This document shows, in pieces, positions 6,261 through 13,703 of a stretch of DNA of 64,000 nt (within the stretch, counting starts at the first letter, position 1; every line of letters begins with the position of its first letter). The translations under genes and the position numbers were made by a program. This DNA comes from Smithellaceae bacterium (GTDB lineage: Bacteria > Desulfobacterota > Syntrophia > Syntrophales > Smithellaceae), in the NCBI GenBank assembly GCA_030690945.1, contig JAUYFM010000021.1, forward strand, positions 1 to 64,000, given 5' to 3'. Below the pieces are notes generated by a model that saw only the letters and a program-made list of their open reading frames with translations, searched no databases and was not told where the DNA came from.

Positions 6261-6632
6261 ATGATCCCGGAGAAACTACAGGAAATCATGAAGAAGGACG
6301 GAGTTGTTGCAATCGCCACCCTGGGACCTGATGGGCCCCACATGGTCAATACTTGGAATAGCTACCTCAGAATATCGCAAGATGAACGGCTGTTTATCCC
6401 CGCAGGTTACATGCACAAGACGGAGGCCAACATTGCTCACAATCCGGACGTTTTGATTACATTGGGAAGCAGTAAGGTTGAGGGTCTGCATGGAGCGGGT
6501 GCCGGTTTCTTGATCAAGGGAAAGGCGAGGTTCGTGACATCCGGCCCTGATTTTGATTTCATGAAAGAGAAGTTCAGTTGGCTACGTGCCACCTTGGCCG
6601 TTACAATCGACTCTGCCACGCAAACTTGGTGA
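6261..6632 (+). CDS. Pyridoxamine-5'-phosphate-oxidase-like FMN-binding protein
   Basis: A 123-aa split-barrel flavin-binding protein: KDGVVAIATLGPDGPHMVNTWNSYL, then RLFIPAGYMHKTEANI and ITLGSSKVEG, as in short PNPOx-like proteins. These usually act as FMN- or F420-dependent reductases on unknown substrates. A strong AGGAGGA Shine-Dalgarno is present. It is the sole gene of its cassette, whose ends GTTCGGC and GCCGAAC match exactly. Full length for the small subfamily. Confidence 0.8.
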   Translation: MIPEKLQEIMKKDGVVAIATLGPDGPHMVNTWNSYLRISQDERLFIPAGYMHKTEANIAHNPDVLITLGSSKVEGLHGAGAGFLIKGKARFVTSGPDFDFMKEKFSWLRATLAVTIDSATQTW

Positions 6633-6689
6633 AGCACAATTGCATGATTTCTGCAATCTATATACCAAGTATAGATCACGACAGGAATT

Positions 6690-6754
6690 GCCGAACCCTT
6701 CGCTACTGCCTATCGCGGCCCGCTGGGCCGCTCCGGCTGAATTTTTCGTTCGGT
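6690..6754 (+). repeat. attC site 11
   Basis: R'' GCCGAAC, R' GTTCGGT, 65-bp class with apex GCGGCCCGCTGGGCCGC. Confidence 0.9.
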
Positions 6755-6798
6755 GAAAGGTTATAGAAATATGCATGATTTTATGATAACTATCAATT

Positions 6799-6981
6799 AT
6801 GATTAAAAAAGTTGTTCGCAAAGGTAGTCTTTATAATCTCCAATCTGCCAAGACCGATCTCTTGTACTGGTTAAGCCGACCTGCGGAAGAACGCGTTGCA
6901 ACCGTCGATTATCTGAGAAAGCAATATTATGGAAGCACAGAAAGACTTCAAAGAGTTGCTAGAGTTATTCAACGGGCATAA
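6799..6981 (+). CDS. Small partner protein of nucleotidyltransferase
   Basis: A 60-aa basic protein (KKVVRKGSLYNLQSAKTDL, then a YWLSRPAEERVATVDYL segment). Proteins of this type occur next to AbiEii-like nucleotidyltransferase genes. It overlaps the next gene by 53 nt in another frame. The start ATG lacks a clear Shine-Dalgarno. Its role as antitoxin or adaptor is inferred only from pairing. Confidence 0.6.
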   Translation: MIKKVVRKGSLYNLQSAKTDLLYWLSRPAEERVATVDYLRKQYYGSTERLQRVARVIQRA

Positions 6982-7375
6982 AGTTGAATACATGATTGTT
7001 GGGGCTTATGCTCTCGCATACCATGGAGCGCCGCGTTTTACCGGCGATATTGATATTTTTGTTAAACCTTCGCTCAATAACGCACAGAGAATCTTATCTG
7101 CTTTGTCTGATTTTGGTTTTGGCTCTCTGAACCTGACAATTGAAGATTTTCAGAATCCTGACTCCGTAGTTCAGCTCGGTGTTCCCCCAGTTCGCATTGA
7201 CATCATTACTTCAATAACTGGTGTTACATGGCTAGAGGCTGATAAAGGGAAGCTGGAAGGGGTATATGGAGATATTCCTGTTTACTTCCTTGGCAGAGAA
7301 CAATACATAGCCAATAAACGGGCTATTGGCCGGAAAAAAGATCTAGCAGACCTTGAATCTCTTGGTGAAGAATAA
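6929..7375 (+). CDS. Nucleotidyltransferase-fold protein (AbiEii/MNT-like)
   Basis: A 148-aa protein with the nucleotidyltransferase signature VGAYALAYHGAPRFTGDID: a G-A/S motif followed by the DIDIF metal-binding aspartates, with a later RIDIITSITG strand carrying the third acidic residue. Related proteins act as toxins or antitoxins that NMPylate tRNA or a partner. The start overlaps the 60-aa gene. It ends 13 bp before the R'' of attC12. Confidence 0.8.
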   Translation: MEAQKDFKELLELFNGHKVEYMIVGAYALAYHGAPRFTGDIDIFVKPSLNNAQRILSALSDFGFGSLNLTIEDFQNPDSVVQLGVPPVRIDIITSITGVTWLEADKGKLEGVYGDIPVYFLGREQYIANKRAIGRKKDLADLESLGEE

Positions 7376-7388
7376 TTTTGCAATAAAA

Positions 7389-7444
7389 GCCGAACAAAAT
7401 CAATGCCGCCGATCGCTACCCTCCGGCTCATTTCTTCGTTAGTA
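7389..7444 (+). repeat. attC site 12
   Basis: R'' GCCGAAC (six of seven with the cassette start GTTCGGT), R' GTTAGTA, 56-bp class. Confidence 0.88.
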
Positions 7445-7465
7445 GTATCATCATGAATTTATCCT

Positions 7466-7493
7466 TTGACTATTTATTGGCAATACGTATAAT
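7466..7493 (+). promoter_or_regulatory. mazEF promoter
   Basis: TTGACT (7466-7471), a 16-bp spacer, TATAAT (7488-7493). The palindrome ATACGTAT overlaps the -10 and may be the operator. Confidence 0.65.
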
Positions 7494-7515
7494 GCACGTG
7501 TAAAGGAGGTACGCT

Positions 7516-7746
7516 ATGCAGAAAAAATTAACCATAACAGTAGATGAAGAAGTTTATACGGGACTCCATAAAGTAATTGGTCCACGAAAAATTAGCAGAT
7601 TTGTTCAGGAAATAGTGCGTCCTTATGTTGTGCGTCCTGATTATGAATCGGCTTACGCCGAGATGGCAAAAGACAAAAAAAGGGAGAATGAAGCCCTCGT
7701 GTGGGCTGAAACTACTATCAAGGATATGGATCATGAAGCGATGTGA
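7516..7746 (+). CDS. mazE: MazE-like antitoxin (ribbon-helix-helix)
   Basis: A 76-aa protein with an N-terminal strand KKLTITVDEEVYTGLHKVI and a helix SRFVQEIVRPYVV of the ribbon-helix-helix type, then an acidic C-terminal tail for toxin binding. An AAAGGAGG Shine-Dalgarno is present. The C-terminal codons overlap the toxin start by 14 nt. It is a CopG/RHH rather than AbrB-type antitoxin, often paired with PemK/MazF toxins. Confidence 0.82.
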   Translation: MQKKLTITVDEEVYTGLHKVIGPRKISRFVQEIVRPYVVRPDYESAYAEMAKDKKRENEALVWAETTIKDMDHEAM

Positions 7747-8056
7747 AATTTGGTGGGTAAATTTTGATCCTTCTGTTGGCGGGGAAATAAAAAGGAAACG
7801 ACCTGCCGTAATCATCAGCAATAATGCGTCAAATAAATTTCTTAATAGAGTTCAGGTTGTTCCTCTCACAAGTAATACAGATCGTCTCTATCCCAGTGAG
7901 GCACGGGTGGCTTTTGATGGAAAAGAAAGCAAGGCTATGGCAGATCAATTGGCCACTGTAAGCAAATTAAGGCTGCTGAATCGAGCCGGTGTTCTTTCTG
8001 AAGAGGACATGCGTAAAGTTGAGGAAGCTGTCAAAATTCAACTTGGTATTCTTTAA
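7733..8056 (+). CDS. mazF: MazF/PemK-family endoribonuclease toxin
   Basis: A 107-aa PemK-like toxin: CEIWWVNFDPSVGGEIKRKR with the conserved G-E-I-K/R-x-x-RP turn, PAVIISNNASN, VQVVPLTSN, and ADQLATVSKLRL near the C-terminus. The family cuts single-stranded mRNA at short motifs. The true start is the ATG at 7733, reached by an AAGGA; the tracked ORF begins 36 codons too early. Confidence 0.9.
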   Translation: MKRCEIWWVNFDPSVGGEIKRKRPAVIISNNASNKFLNRVQVVPLTSNTDRLYPSEARVAFDGKESKAMADQLATVSKLRLLNRAGVLSEEDMRKVEEAVKIQLGIL

Positions 8057-8064
8057 TAAAAAAA

Positions 8065-8118
8065 TGCCAACAAGGCAATCCAGCGATCACTGCGCTCCGG
8101 CTAATTTTTTTGTTCGGT
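8065..8118 (+). repeat. attC site 13
   Basis: R'' TGCCAAC, R' GTTCGGT, about 54 bp, slightly eroded (CCAGCGATCACTGCGCTCCGG). R'' matches the cassette start GTTAGTA poorly. Confidence 0.8.
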
Positions 8119-8127
8119 GAAGATAAA

Positions 8128-8829
8128 ATGATTTCAGTAATTACTCCGGCTCACAATGAAGAACTATTTATAAAGAAATGCCTATGCTCCGTTAAAGCGG
8201 CAGCAAAAGAAGTGTCCGAAGAAGTTGAGCATGTTGTGGTGCTGAACTGTTGCACGGACAGGACTGGAGAAATTGCTGGTGAATGGGGTGCAAGGGTTAT
8301 AACTGACGACTCCCGAAATTTGAGCCGTATTCGAAACAAGGGGGCTGAAGTATCCAAAGGTGATATCCTCATTACGATAGACGCTGATAGCGAAATGACA
8401 TCGAATATGCTGAGGGAGGTATTACAAAAACTGGATTCGGGTAAATATATCGGTGGTGGTGTTAAGATTTTGCCGGAAAGAATATCGTTTGGGATACTTT
8501 GCAGCCTGTTGGTTGTGGCTCCCTTTGTTTTATGGCATGGCGTGAGCGCCGGGATGTTCTGGTGCTTAAGAAAAGACTATGAGGCAATTGGGGGATTCGA
8601 TGAAAAGCTTGTTTGCGTTGAAGATATCGACTTTGGCCAGCGGTTGCAGAAGTATGGAATAATTCAAGGAAAGCGATATTGCACAATTCGAAAGGCTCAT
8701 ATTGTAACATCGTGCAGAAAATTTGATCAATTTGGCGATTGGTATTTTGTTAGGAACCCAATGGTTGTTTACCGGGTTTTTAAGAGAGATCCAAAACAAG
8801 CGGATCAGTTTTATTATGATGCCAGGTGA
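8128..8829 (+). CDS. Family 2 glycosyltransferase
   Basis: A 233-aa GT-A fold enzyme. The N-terminal ISVITPAHNEELFIKKCL nucleotide-binding segment is followed by the metal-binding acidic motif TIDADSEM; GFDEKLVCVEDIDFGQRL carries the likely catalytic acidic residues. A hydrophobic stretch (GILCSLLVVAPFVLWHGV) suggests membrane association. It would transfer a sugar from a nucleotide donor to an unknown acceptor. The ATG at 8128 is used because the tracked start lies in the attC R' box. Last complete cassette gene of the array. Confidence 0.87.
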   Translation: MISVITPAHNEELFIKKCLCSVKAAAKEVSEEVEHVVVLNCCTDRTGEIAGEWGARVITDDSRNLSRIRNKGAEVSKGDILITIDADSEMTSNMLREVLQKLDSGKYIGGGVKILPERISFGILCSLLVVAPFVLWHGVSAGMFWCLRKDYEAIGGFDEKLVCVEDIDFGQRLQKYGIIQGKRYCTIRKAHIVTSCRKFDQFGDWYFVRNPMVVYRVFKRDPKQADQFYYDAR

Positions 8830-8835
8830 GGCATT

Positions 8836-8847
8836 ACCAAACCAGTC
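8836..8847 (+). repeat. Truncated attC, right end of the array
   Basis: ACCAAAC matches the R'' expected from this cassette start (ACCGAAC) at six of seven bases and is followed by CAGTC as in attC2 and attC10. The rest of the site is replaced by unrelated pseudogene sequence. Confidence 0.6.
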
Positions 8848-8849
8848 AA

Positions 8850-9223
8850 CATGCGGAAATTTACGATCACTTTCCGGTTGCAGTAGAGCGGGCCATGGAT
8901 TTTCTGAAAAAACATGCCATGCGAGGCGCCAACCTCTCTCAATTGCATCGACGGGATGTCATGTCTGGAGCATTCCCTTGTCGATCCTGCGTGAAGCGGT
9001 AGTAAACGCAGTTGTTCATGCCGACTACTCCCAGAAAGGCGCTCCCATCAGGGTTTCTTTTTTTGACGACCGGATTGAAATTGAAAACCCCGGAATTCTG
9101 CTACCCGGGTTGACGTTTGATGATATCCGTCAGGGTGTTTCCAAACTGCGGAACCGCTTTATAGCAAGTGCTTTCAGAGAGATTGACTTTATCGAACAAC
9201 GGGGTAGCGGTATTCTCCGGATC
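8850..9223 (+). pseudogene. RecG/Schlafen-like ATP-binding regulator, broken
   Basis: Two frames join into the C-terminal half of an AlbA_2/HATPase_c_4 'RecG-like' regulator: HAEIYDHFPVAVERAMDFLKK in the first, then REAVVNAVVHADYSQKGAPI with IENPGILLPGLTFDDIRQG in the second. The shift is explained by a 5-bp tandem duplication ATGTC-ATGTC at 8956-8965. The N-terminal half is missing at the array junction, and the C-terminus stops after RGSGILRI. Clearly decayed. Confidence 0.8.
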
Positions 9224-9247
9224 TCGGCGCTATCACCAAAAAGTTTA

Positions 9248-9283
9248 TTGACTTTATGTATACTGAAGGTATAATAATTATAC
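9248..9283 (+). promoter_or_regulatory. Second brnTA promoter and operator
   Basis: TTGACT (9248-9253), a 16-bp spacer, TATAAT (9270-9275). The palindrome GTATAATAATTATAC (9269-9283) covers the -10. Transcription would begin within a few bases of the brnT ATG at 9285. Confidence 0.7.
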
Positions 9284-9284
9284 T

Positions 9285-9548
9285 ATGATATTTGAATTTG
9301 ATCCGATGAAAAGTAACAGTAATAAGGAAAAACATGGGATTGACTTTTACGAAGCCCAAGGCATGTGGAATGATCCTGATTTAATTGAGATCCCGGTTCA
9401 AACCACCGATGAACCAAGATTTCTAGTAGTCGGCAATATTTCAGGGAAGTGTTGGTCAGGCGTTATTACTTATCGGTTTGAAAAGATAAGAATTATTTCG
9501 GTGCGGCGATCCAGAAAAGAGGAGATTAATATATATGAAAGCTCGTGA
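9285..9548 (+). CDS. brnT: BrnT-type toxin (second locus)
   Basis: An 87-aa BrnT toxin: FEFDPMKSNSNKEKHGIDF motif, EAQGMWNDPDLIEIP, and a C-terminal IRIISVRRSRKEEINIYE. Same family as the cassette copy at 2011 but quite different in sequence. No Shine-Dalgarno lies before the ATG, and the predicted transcript is leaderless. No attC follows, so this pair is chromosomal rather than part of the array. It overlaps brnA by 14 nt. Confidence 0.87.
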   Translation: MIFEFDPMKSNSNKEKHGIDFYEAQGMWNDPDLIEIPVQTTDEPRFLVVGNISGKCWSGVITYRFEKIRIISVRRSRKEEINIYESS

Positions 9549-9759
9549 GTTTGACAAAGAATTTGATAAAGGCGGGGATATTTCCCAACATCTTGACACA
9601 TCAAAGGCAAGACGACCGGAACAGGAGCAGAAAAGAGTAAATGTAGATTTTCCCGTTTGGATGATTCAATTACTGGATAAAGAAGCAAGGAGATTAGGTG
9701 TGCCCAGACAATCTATTATTAAAGTTTGGGTAGCAGAGCGTCTTGAAAAAGCATCTTGA
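9535..9759 (+). CDS. brnA: BrnA-type antitoxin (second locus)
   Basis: A 74-aa antitoxin: an acidic N-terminal region (KEFDKGGDISQHLD) that wraps BrnT, then a ribbon-helix-helix DNA-binding domain (KRVNVDFPVWMIQLLDKEAR, LGVPRQSIIKVWVAERL). AGGAG precedes the ATG. It probably binds the GTATAAT/ATTATAC palindrome upstream of brnT. The 234 bp after it hold no gene I can support; a 37-codon frame there is not convincing. Confidence 0.87.
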   Translation: MKAREFDKEFDKGGDISQHLDTSKARRPEQEQKRVNVDFPVWMIQLLDKEARRLGVPRQSIIKVWVAERLEKAS

Positions 9760-9993
9760 AGTGAGATGCTAACGAAGAGGGAAGATGAGAGACGTTGGTA
9801 TCCGGCTGCACATTTTGACGGAAGATGGTGAATCAATGCTTGGAATTATTGAAAAAATATGTATATTAAAAAAAGGTTCCGATCAGGGCGGATATTAATA
9901 AAATTCGGCAAAATCGGGAAGGACGGATGATTGAAGTCATTCCCCGATGAACAGGAGCGGGAAGACTGAATATTTAAAACACGGAGGTCCATA

Positions 9994-11100
9994 GTGCCGG
10001 TAGATGTAGCGCCTGAAAAAATTCCGGTCGTCTTATTGTATAATGTTGATCCTCATTGGACACAGGCTGAAAAAGAGGAGGTCATCAACCTCTCGACGCA
10101 ACTTGGCCACGCCTTGATCGAGGTGGGTTATCCCATCGTCTTCGTTCCCATTGCCGATGATAACATCGCCAACCATCTTCATTCTTTTGATCCTTCAGAA
10201 TATATTATTTTTAACTGGTGCGAAAGCCTGCCGGGGCTTATGCACAGCGAGTGGCTGGTGGCCAAACGGCTCGAGATGCTGGGCTTTACCTTTACCGGCG
10301 CCGATTCAGAGGCTTTGGCCCTGGCTCAGGATAAGTATCGGGTCAAAGTTCTCCTGGATCAGGCCGGCATCCCGACGCCCGCCTGGCGGATATTTCATCA
10401 GGCCGAGCCGTGCGAATGGAACAGTTTTCCGGCTATTGTTAAACCGATGAATGAACATTGTTCCGCAGGGATCACCCGTGACGCTGTTGTGCTCAATCCA
10501 GTGGAACTGGAAAATAGAATCCCCTTTATTCTGGATACCTACAATCAACCGGCCATGGTCGAAGACTTTATCGACGGGCGCGAATTTCATGTGTCTGTCT
10601 GGGGAAACGAAAAGCTCACCGTACTACCTGTTGCGGAAATGGACTTTACTTTTTTCAGCGACATCAAAGACCGGCTTTGCACGTATGATTCCAAATTTAT
10701 TCCCGGCTCCGATCATTATGAAAAAATAGAAACACTGCTGCCCGCGCCGCTGACCCCTGAAGAGACGATGGCGCTGGAAAAGGTATGCTGTGACGCTTAC
10801 CGGATTTTGGGGTGCAGGGATTATGCCCGCCTGGACATCCGTCTGCGGGATAACATTTTCTATGTTCTGGACGTCAATCCCAACGCGGACATAAGTCAGG
10901 AAGCCAGTATGGCCGGCGCAGCGGAAGTTGCCGGCATCAGTTACGGGGAGATGGGAAGTCTGTTCGTTCGCCTGGCCGCCCGCCGTCACCCCGTTTTTGG
11001 CAAAATAACGGAATTGCAAGAAACGGAAAGAAAAAAAGTTGCCTTCAAACGGCCCCGTGTCAAAAAGACATCCTCCCTTAAAACACCCCAGGCCACCTGA
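9994..11100 (+). CDS. ATP-grasp ligase, D-Ala-D-Ala ligase-like
   Basis: A 368-aa protein. The N-terminal pre-ATP-grasp domain is followed by the ATP-grasp fold: DKYRVKVLLDQAGIPTPAW, PAIVKPMNEHCSAGI with the ATP-binding lysine, VEDFIDGREFHVSVWG, and the magnesium site FYVLDVNPNADIS. D-Ala-D-Ala ligases are shorter and have a canonical serine loop, so this is a related ligase with an unknown amino-acid or peptide substrate. GTG start with GGAGG upstream. The lysine- and arginine-rich C-terminal tail is unusual. Confidence 0.8.
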   Translation: MPVDVAPEKIPVVLLYNVDPHWTQAEKEEVINLSTQLGHALIEVGYPIVFVPIADDNIANHLHSFDPSEYIIFNWCESLPGLMHSEWLVAKRLEMLGFTFTGADSEALALAQDKYRVKVLLDQAGIPTPAWRIFHQAEPCEWNSFPAIVKPMNEHCSAGITRDAVVLNPVELENRIPFILDTYNQPAMVEDFIDGREFHVSVWGNEKLTVLPVAEMDFTFFSDIKDRLCTYDSKFIPGSDHYEKIETLLPAPLTPEETMALEKVCCDAYRILGCRDYARLDIRLRDNIFYVLDVNPNADISQEASMAGAAEVAGISYGEMGSLFVRLAARRHPVFGKITELQETERKKVAFKRPRVKKTSSLKTPQAT

Positions 11101-11290
11101 GGGAGCAAGGCAATTTTTAGATTGAGCTTTATTTTCAACCATTGTTCCCTATTGCATTATTTAAAGATAATCCCTTGATGTTCAAGAGAAATTCATTGTC
11201 ATCCCGGTTAAAAAAATATTCCACTTCTAATTCCAAAGATGGTATAAGAACGCACTTTGGAAAAGTCGGCAATATTTTAAGGAGCGTTTT

Positions 11291-13693
11291 GTGACTAAAA
11301 GCTTTAAAATAAAAAATCTTCTCGATAAACAGGTCATTATTCTGGACGGAGCCACTGGCACCGATCTGCAGGAAAAAGGGCTGCCGGAGGGTGTCTGCCC
11401 GGAAATCTGGTGCCTGGAAAATCCAACCGTCATTCAGGACGTCCATGCGTCCTATCAAAAGGCCGGCGCCCAGGTCGTCTATACCTGCACCTTCGGCGCG
11501 AATCGTTTCAAACTCAAACAATACAATGTAAAAAAAGATGTTTATTCGGTGAATCTGGAACTGGCGCGCCTGGCCAAACAAGCGTGCGGGAAAAAAGCGC
11601 TGATCGCCGGAGACATCGGTCCTACCGGCTTATTTATCGAGCCCTTTGGCCCGCTTTCCTTTGAAGAAGCGGTGGACGCTTTCAGGGAACAAGCGCGCGG
11701 TCTGATCGACGGCGGCTGTGATTTGATTGTGATCGAAACCATGATCGATATTCAGGAAGCGCGCGCGGCCTTACTGGCGGTGAAAGAACTTTCGGATATC
11801 TTCACCATGGTTTCCATGACGTATGAAAAAGACGGACATACGCTGGGCGGAACACCTCCGGAAAGTGCGCTCATCACCTTGCAGAGTCTGGGCGCGGACG
11901 CCGTGGGCTGCAATTGTTCCGCCGGTCCCGAACAAATGGTGGAATTTATCGCCGCGATGAAGCCTTACGCGACCGTGCCGCTTCTGGCCAAACCCAATGC
12001 CGGCATGCCCAGACTTGAAGGTTTGAAGACCGTTTTCGACATGGATGCCAAAACATTTGCCGTTTATGCCAAGAAGCTTGTGGCGGCAGGCGCCAATCTG
12101 CTGGGCGGTTGCTGTGGAACGACGCCGGATCATATTCAAGCGTTGGCCAAAGCGGTGACGGGTAGAAAACCGGTCAAACCCCGTCGCACGTCAGTTGCGG
12201 CGCTCAGTTCCGCGCGGAGCTTTTTGCATCTGGATGAGAATCAGCCGCTGTTTGTGGTCGGCGAAAGGATCAATCCCACAGGGAAAAAAGCCCTGCAACA
12301 GGAACTGATGGAAGGCAAAATGTCCATCATCCGCCAGATGGCGCAGGAGCAGGAAGCGCAGGGAGCTTCTCTTCTGGATATCAACATTGGCCAGCCGGGT
12401 ATCGATGAAGTTCAAACGATCAAAAAAGTGATTGGACTTTTATCCACTTCAGCCCGTTTGCCGCTGGTGATTGATTCATCCAGGGTCGAAACTATTGAAG
12501 CCGCGCTACGGATCTATCCGGGCCGGATGCTGATCAATTCCATTTCCGGCGAAAAAGAAAAGATGGCCAGACTTTTACCGCTTGCAGCAAAATACGGCGC
12601 GATGTTTATCCTGCTGCCGTTAACGGACGGCGATATTCCGCACACGGCCAAAAAACGCCAGATGGTTATTCAGAGTATTTTCCAGAAAGCGCAAAAGTTT
12701 GGTTTGACCAAAGATGATTTTATCGTTGACGGTCTGACGATGGCGGTTGCTTCCGACGCGACAGCCGCCAGAGAAACGCTGGCCACGCTCGGCTGGTGCA
12801 AAAAAACTTTCAAGTGTAAAACGATTTTGGGCTTGTCCAATGTTTCTTTCGGTATGCCGGGGCGTCCCTGGCTCAACGCTGCCTTTCTGGCCATGGCGCA
12901 ATATTGCGGCCTGACGATGGCCATTGCCAATCCGGCAAGTTTGGAACTGATGAATGTGAAGAAAGCCTCCGATACGCTCATTGCCAAAGATAAGGCCGCC
13001 CTGCATTTTATTAACCATTTTGCCGAGCCTTCCGCGGCCGTCTTGCCCAAAAGCGCCGGGGTTGACGTTTCGCCCGACCAAAAAGTTACCGCGGCCATCC
13101 TGGACGGAGACAGGGATCATATTGCGACTTTAATCGAAGCGGTTCTCAAAGGCGGCAGGCAGGCAGGCGTGTTGGTTGATGAAATCCTGATTCCGGCCAT
13201 TGTGCGTGTGGGGGATTTGTACGAAAAGAAGATTTATTTTCTGCCGCAATTGATGGCCGCGGCGGAAGCGATGAAAAAAGCGCTGACCTACCTGGACCCG
13301 TATCTGAAAAAAACGACTGCCGCTGAAAAGGGCAAGGTAATGCTGGCCACGGTCCGGGGCGACATTCATGACATCGGCAAGAATATTGTCGCGCTGCTTT
13401 TGAGAAATTACGGATATTGTGTTATTGACTTGGGAAAGGATGTTCGGGATGAGGTTATTATTGAGGCGGCCAAAAAAGAGAAGCCGGATGTGATCGGCCT
13501 TTCCGCGCTGATGACCACGACAATGGTCAACATGAAAGAGGTCATCAGGCTGGTGCGGGCTCAAGGAATCAAAACGGATTTTCTCGTCGGCGGCGCGGTA
13601 GTCACGGAAGCTTATGCTGCATCCATCGGCGCGTCCTTTGCAAAAGACGGTGTGGCAGCCGTCAGAGTAATTGATCAATTAATAAAAAAGTAG
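11291..13693 (+). CDS. metH: Cobalamin-dependent methionine synthase, no reactivation domain
   Basis: An 800-aa protein. The homocysteine-binding barrel (about 1-290) carries the zinc cysteines in NCSAGPEQ and GGCCGTTPDH. The pterin-binding barrel (about 310-560) starts VVGERINPTGKKALQ. The helical cap and the B12 domain with DIHDIGKNIV follow, where the histidine is the lower cobalt ligand. It would transfer a methyl group from methyl-folate to homocysteine. It is about 430 residues shorter than E. coli MetH and ends after the B12 domain, so the AdoMet-binding reactivation domain is missing. GTG start with AAGGAGCG upstream. tonB follows closely. Confidence 0.92.
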   Translation: MTKSFKIKNLLDKQVIILDGATGTDLQEKGLPEGVCPEIWCLENPTVIQDVHASYQKAGAQVVYTCTFGANRFKLKQYNVKKDVYSVNLELARLAKQACGKKALIAGDIGPTGLFIEPFGPLSFEEAVDAFREQARGLIDGGCDLIVIETMIDIQEARAALLAVKELSDIFTMVSMTYEKDGHTLGGTPPESALITLQSLGADAVGCNCSAGPEQMVEFIAAMKPYATVPLLAKPNAGMPRLEGLKTVFDMDAKTFAVYAKKLVAAGANLLGGCCGTTPDHIQALAKAVTGRKPVKPRRTSVAALSSARSFLHLDENQPLFVVGERINPTGKKALQQELMEGKMSIIRQMAQEQEAQGASLLDINIGQPGIDEVQTIKKVIGLLSTSARLPLVIDSSRVETIEAALRIYPGRMLINSISGEKEKMARLLPLAAKYGAMFILLPLTDGDIPHTAKKRQMVIQSIFQKAQKFGLTKDDFIVDGLTMAVASDATAARETLATLGWCKKTFKCKTILGLSNVSFGMPGRPWLNAAFLAMAQYCGLTMAIANPASLELMNVKKASDTLIAKDKAALHFINHFAEPSAAVLPKSAGVDVSPDQKVTAAILDGDRDHIATLIEAVLKGGRQAGVLVDEILIPAIVRVGDLYEKKIYFLPQLMAAAEAMKKALTYLDPYLKKTTAAEKGKVMLATVRGDIHDIGKNIVALLLRNYGYCVIDLGKDVRDEVIIEAAKKEKPDVIGLSALMTTTMVNMKEVIRLVRAQGIKTDFLVGGAVVTEAYAASIGASFAKDGVAAVRVIDQLIKK

Positions 13694-13703
13694 ATATTTT
13701 CCT

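Larger units (their letters stand above)
1..8847 (+). mobile_element. Integron cassette array (integrase outside window)
   Basis: About thirteen gene cassettes lie on one strand, each closed by an imperfect palindromic attC site. Two main attC classes recur (about 56 bp and about 65 bp) and share a core like CCGATCGCTACGCTCCGG; such homogeneous attC sites are typical of sedentary chromosomal integrons. Cassette 5' ends (GTTRRRY) and their own R'' boxes are mostly perfect reverse complements: GTTGTAC/GTACAAC, GTTATGC/GCATAAC, GTTATAT/ATATAAC, GTTGGGC/GCCCAAC, GTTACCC/GGGTAAC. No IntI tyrosine recombinase is encoded in the window, and the orientation predicts it upstream of base 1. The right edge is a truncated attC at about 8847. 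Confidence 0.9.

Noticed and set aside
1-9993. Search for an integron integrase or attI
   Set aside because: No tyrosine-recombinase motif in any frame; orientation places it left of the window.
9760-9993. 37-codon frame starting MRDVGIRLHILTEDGE
   Set aside because: No recognisable family, weak context, not supported beyond being open.
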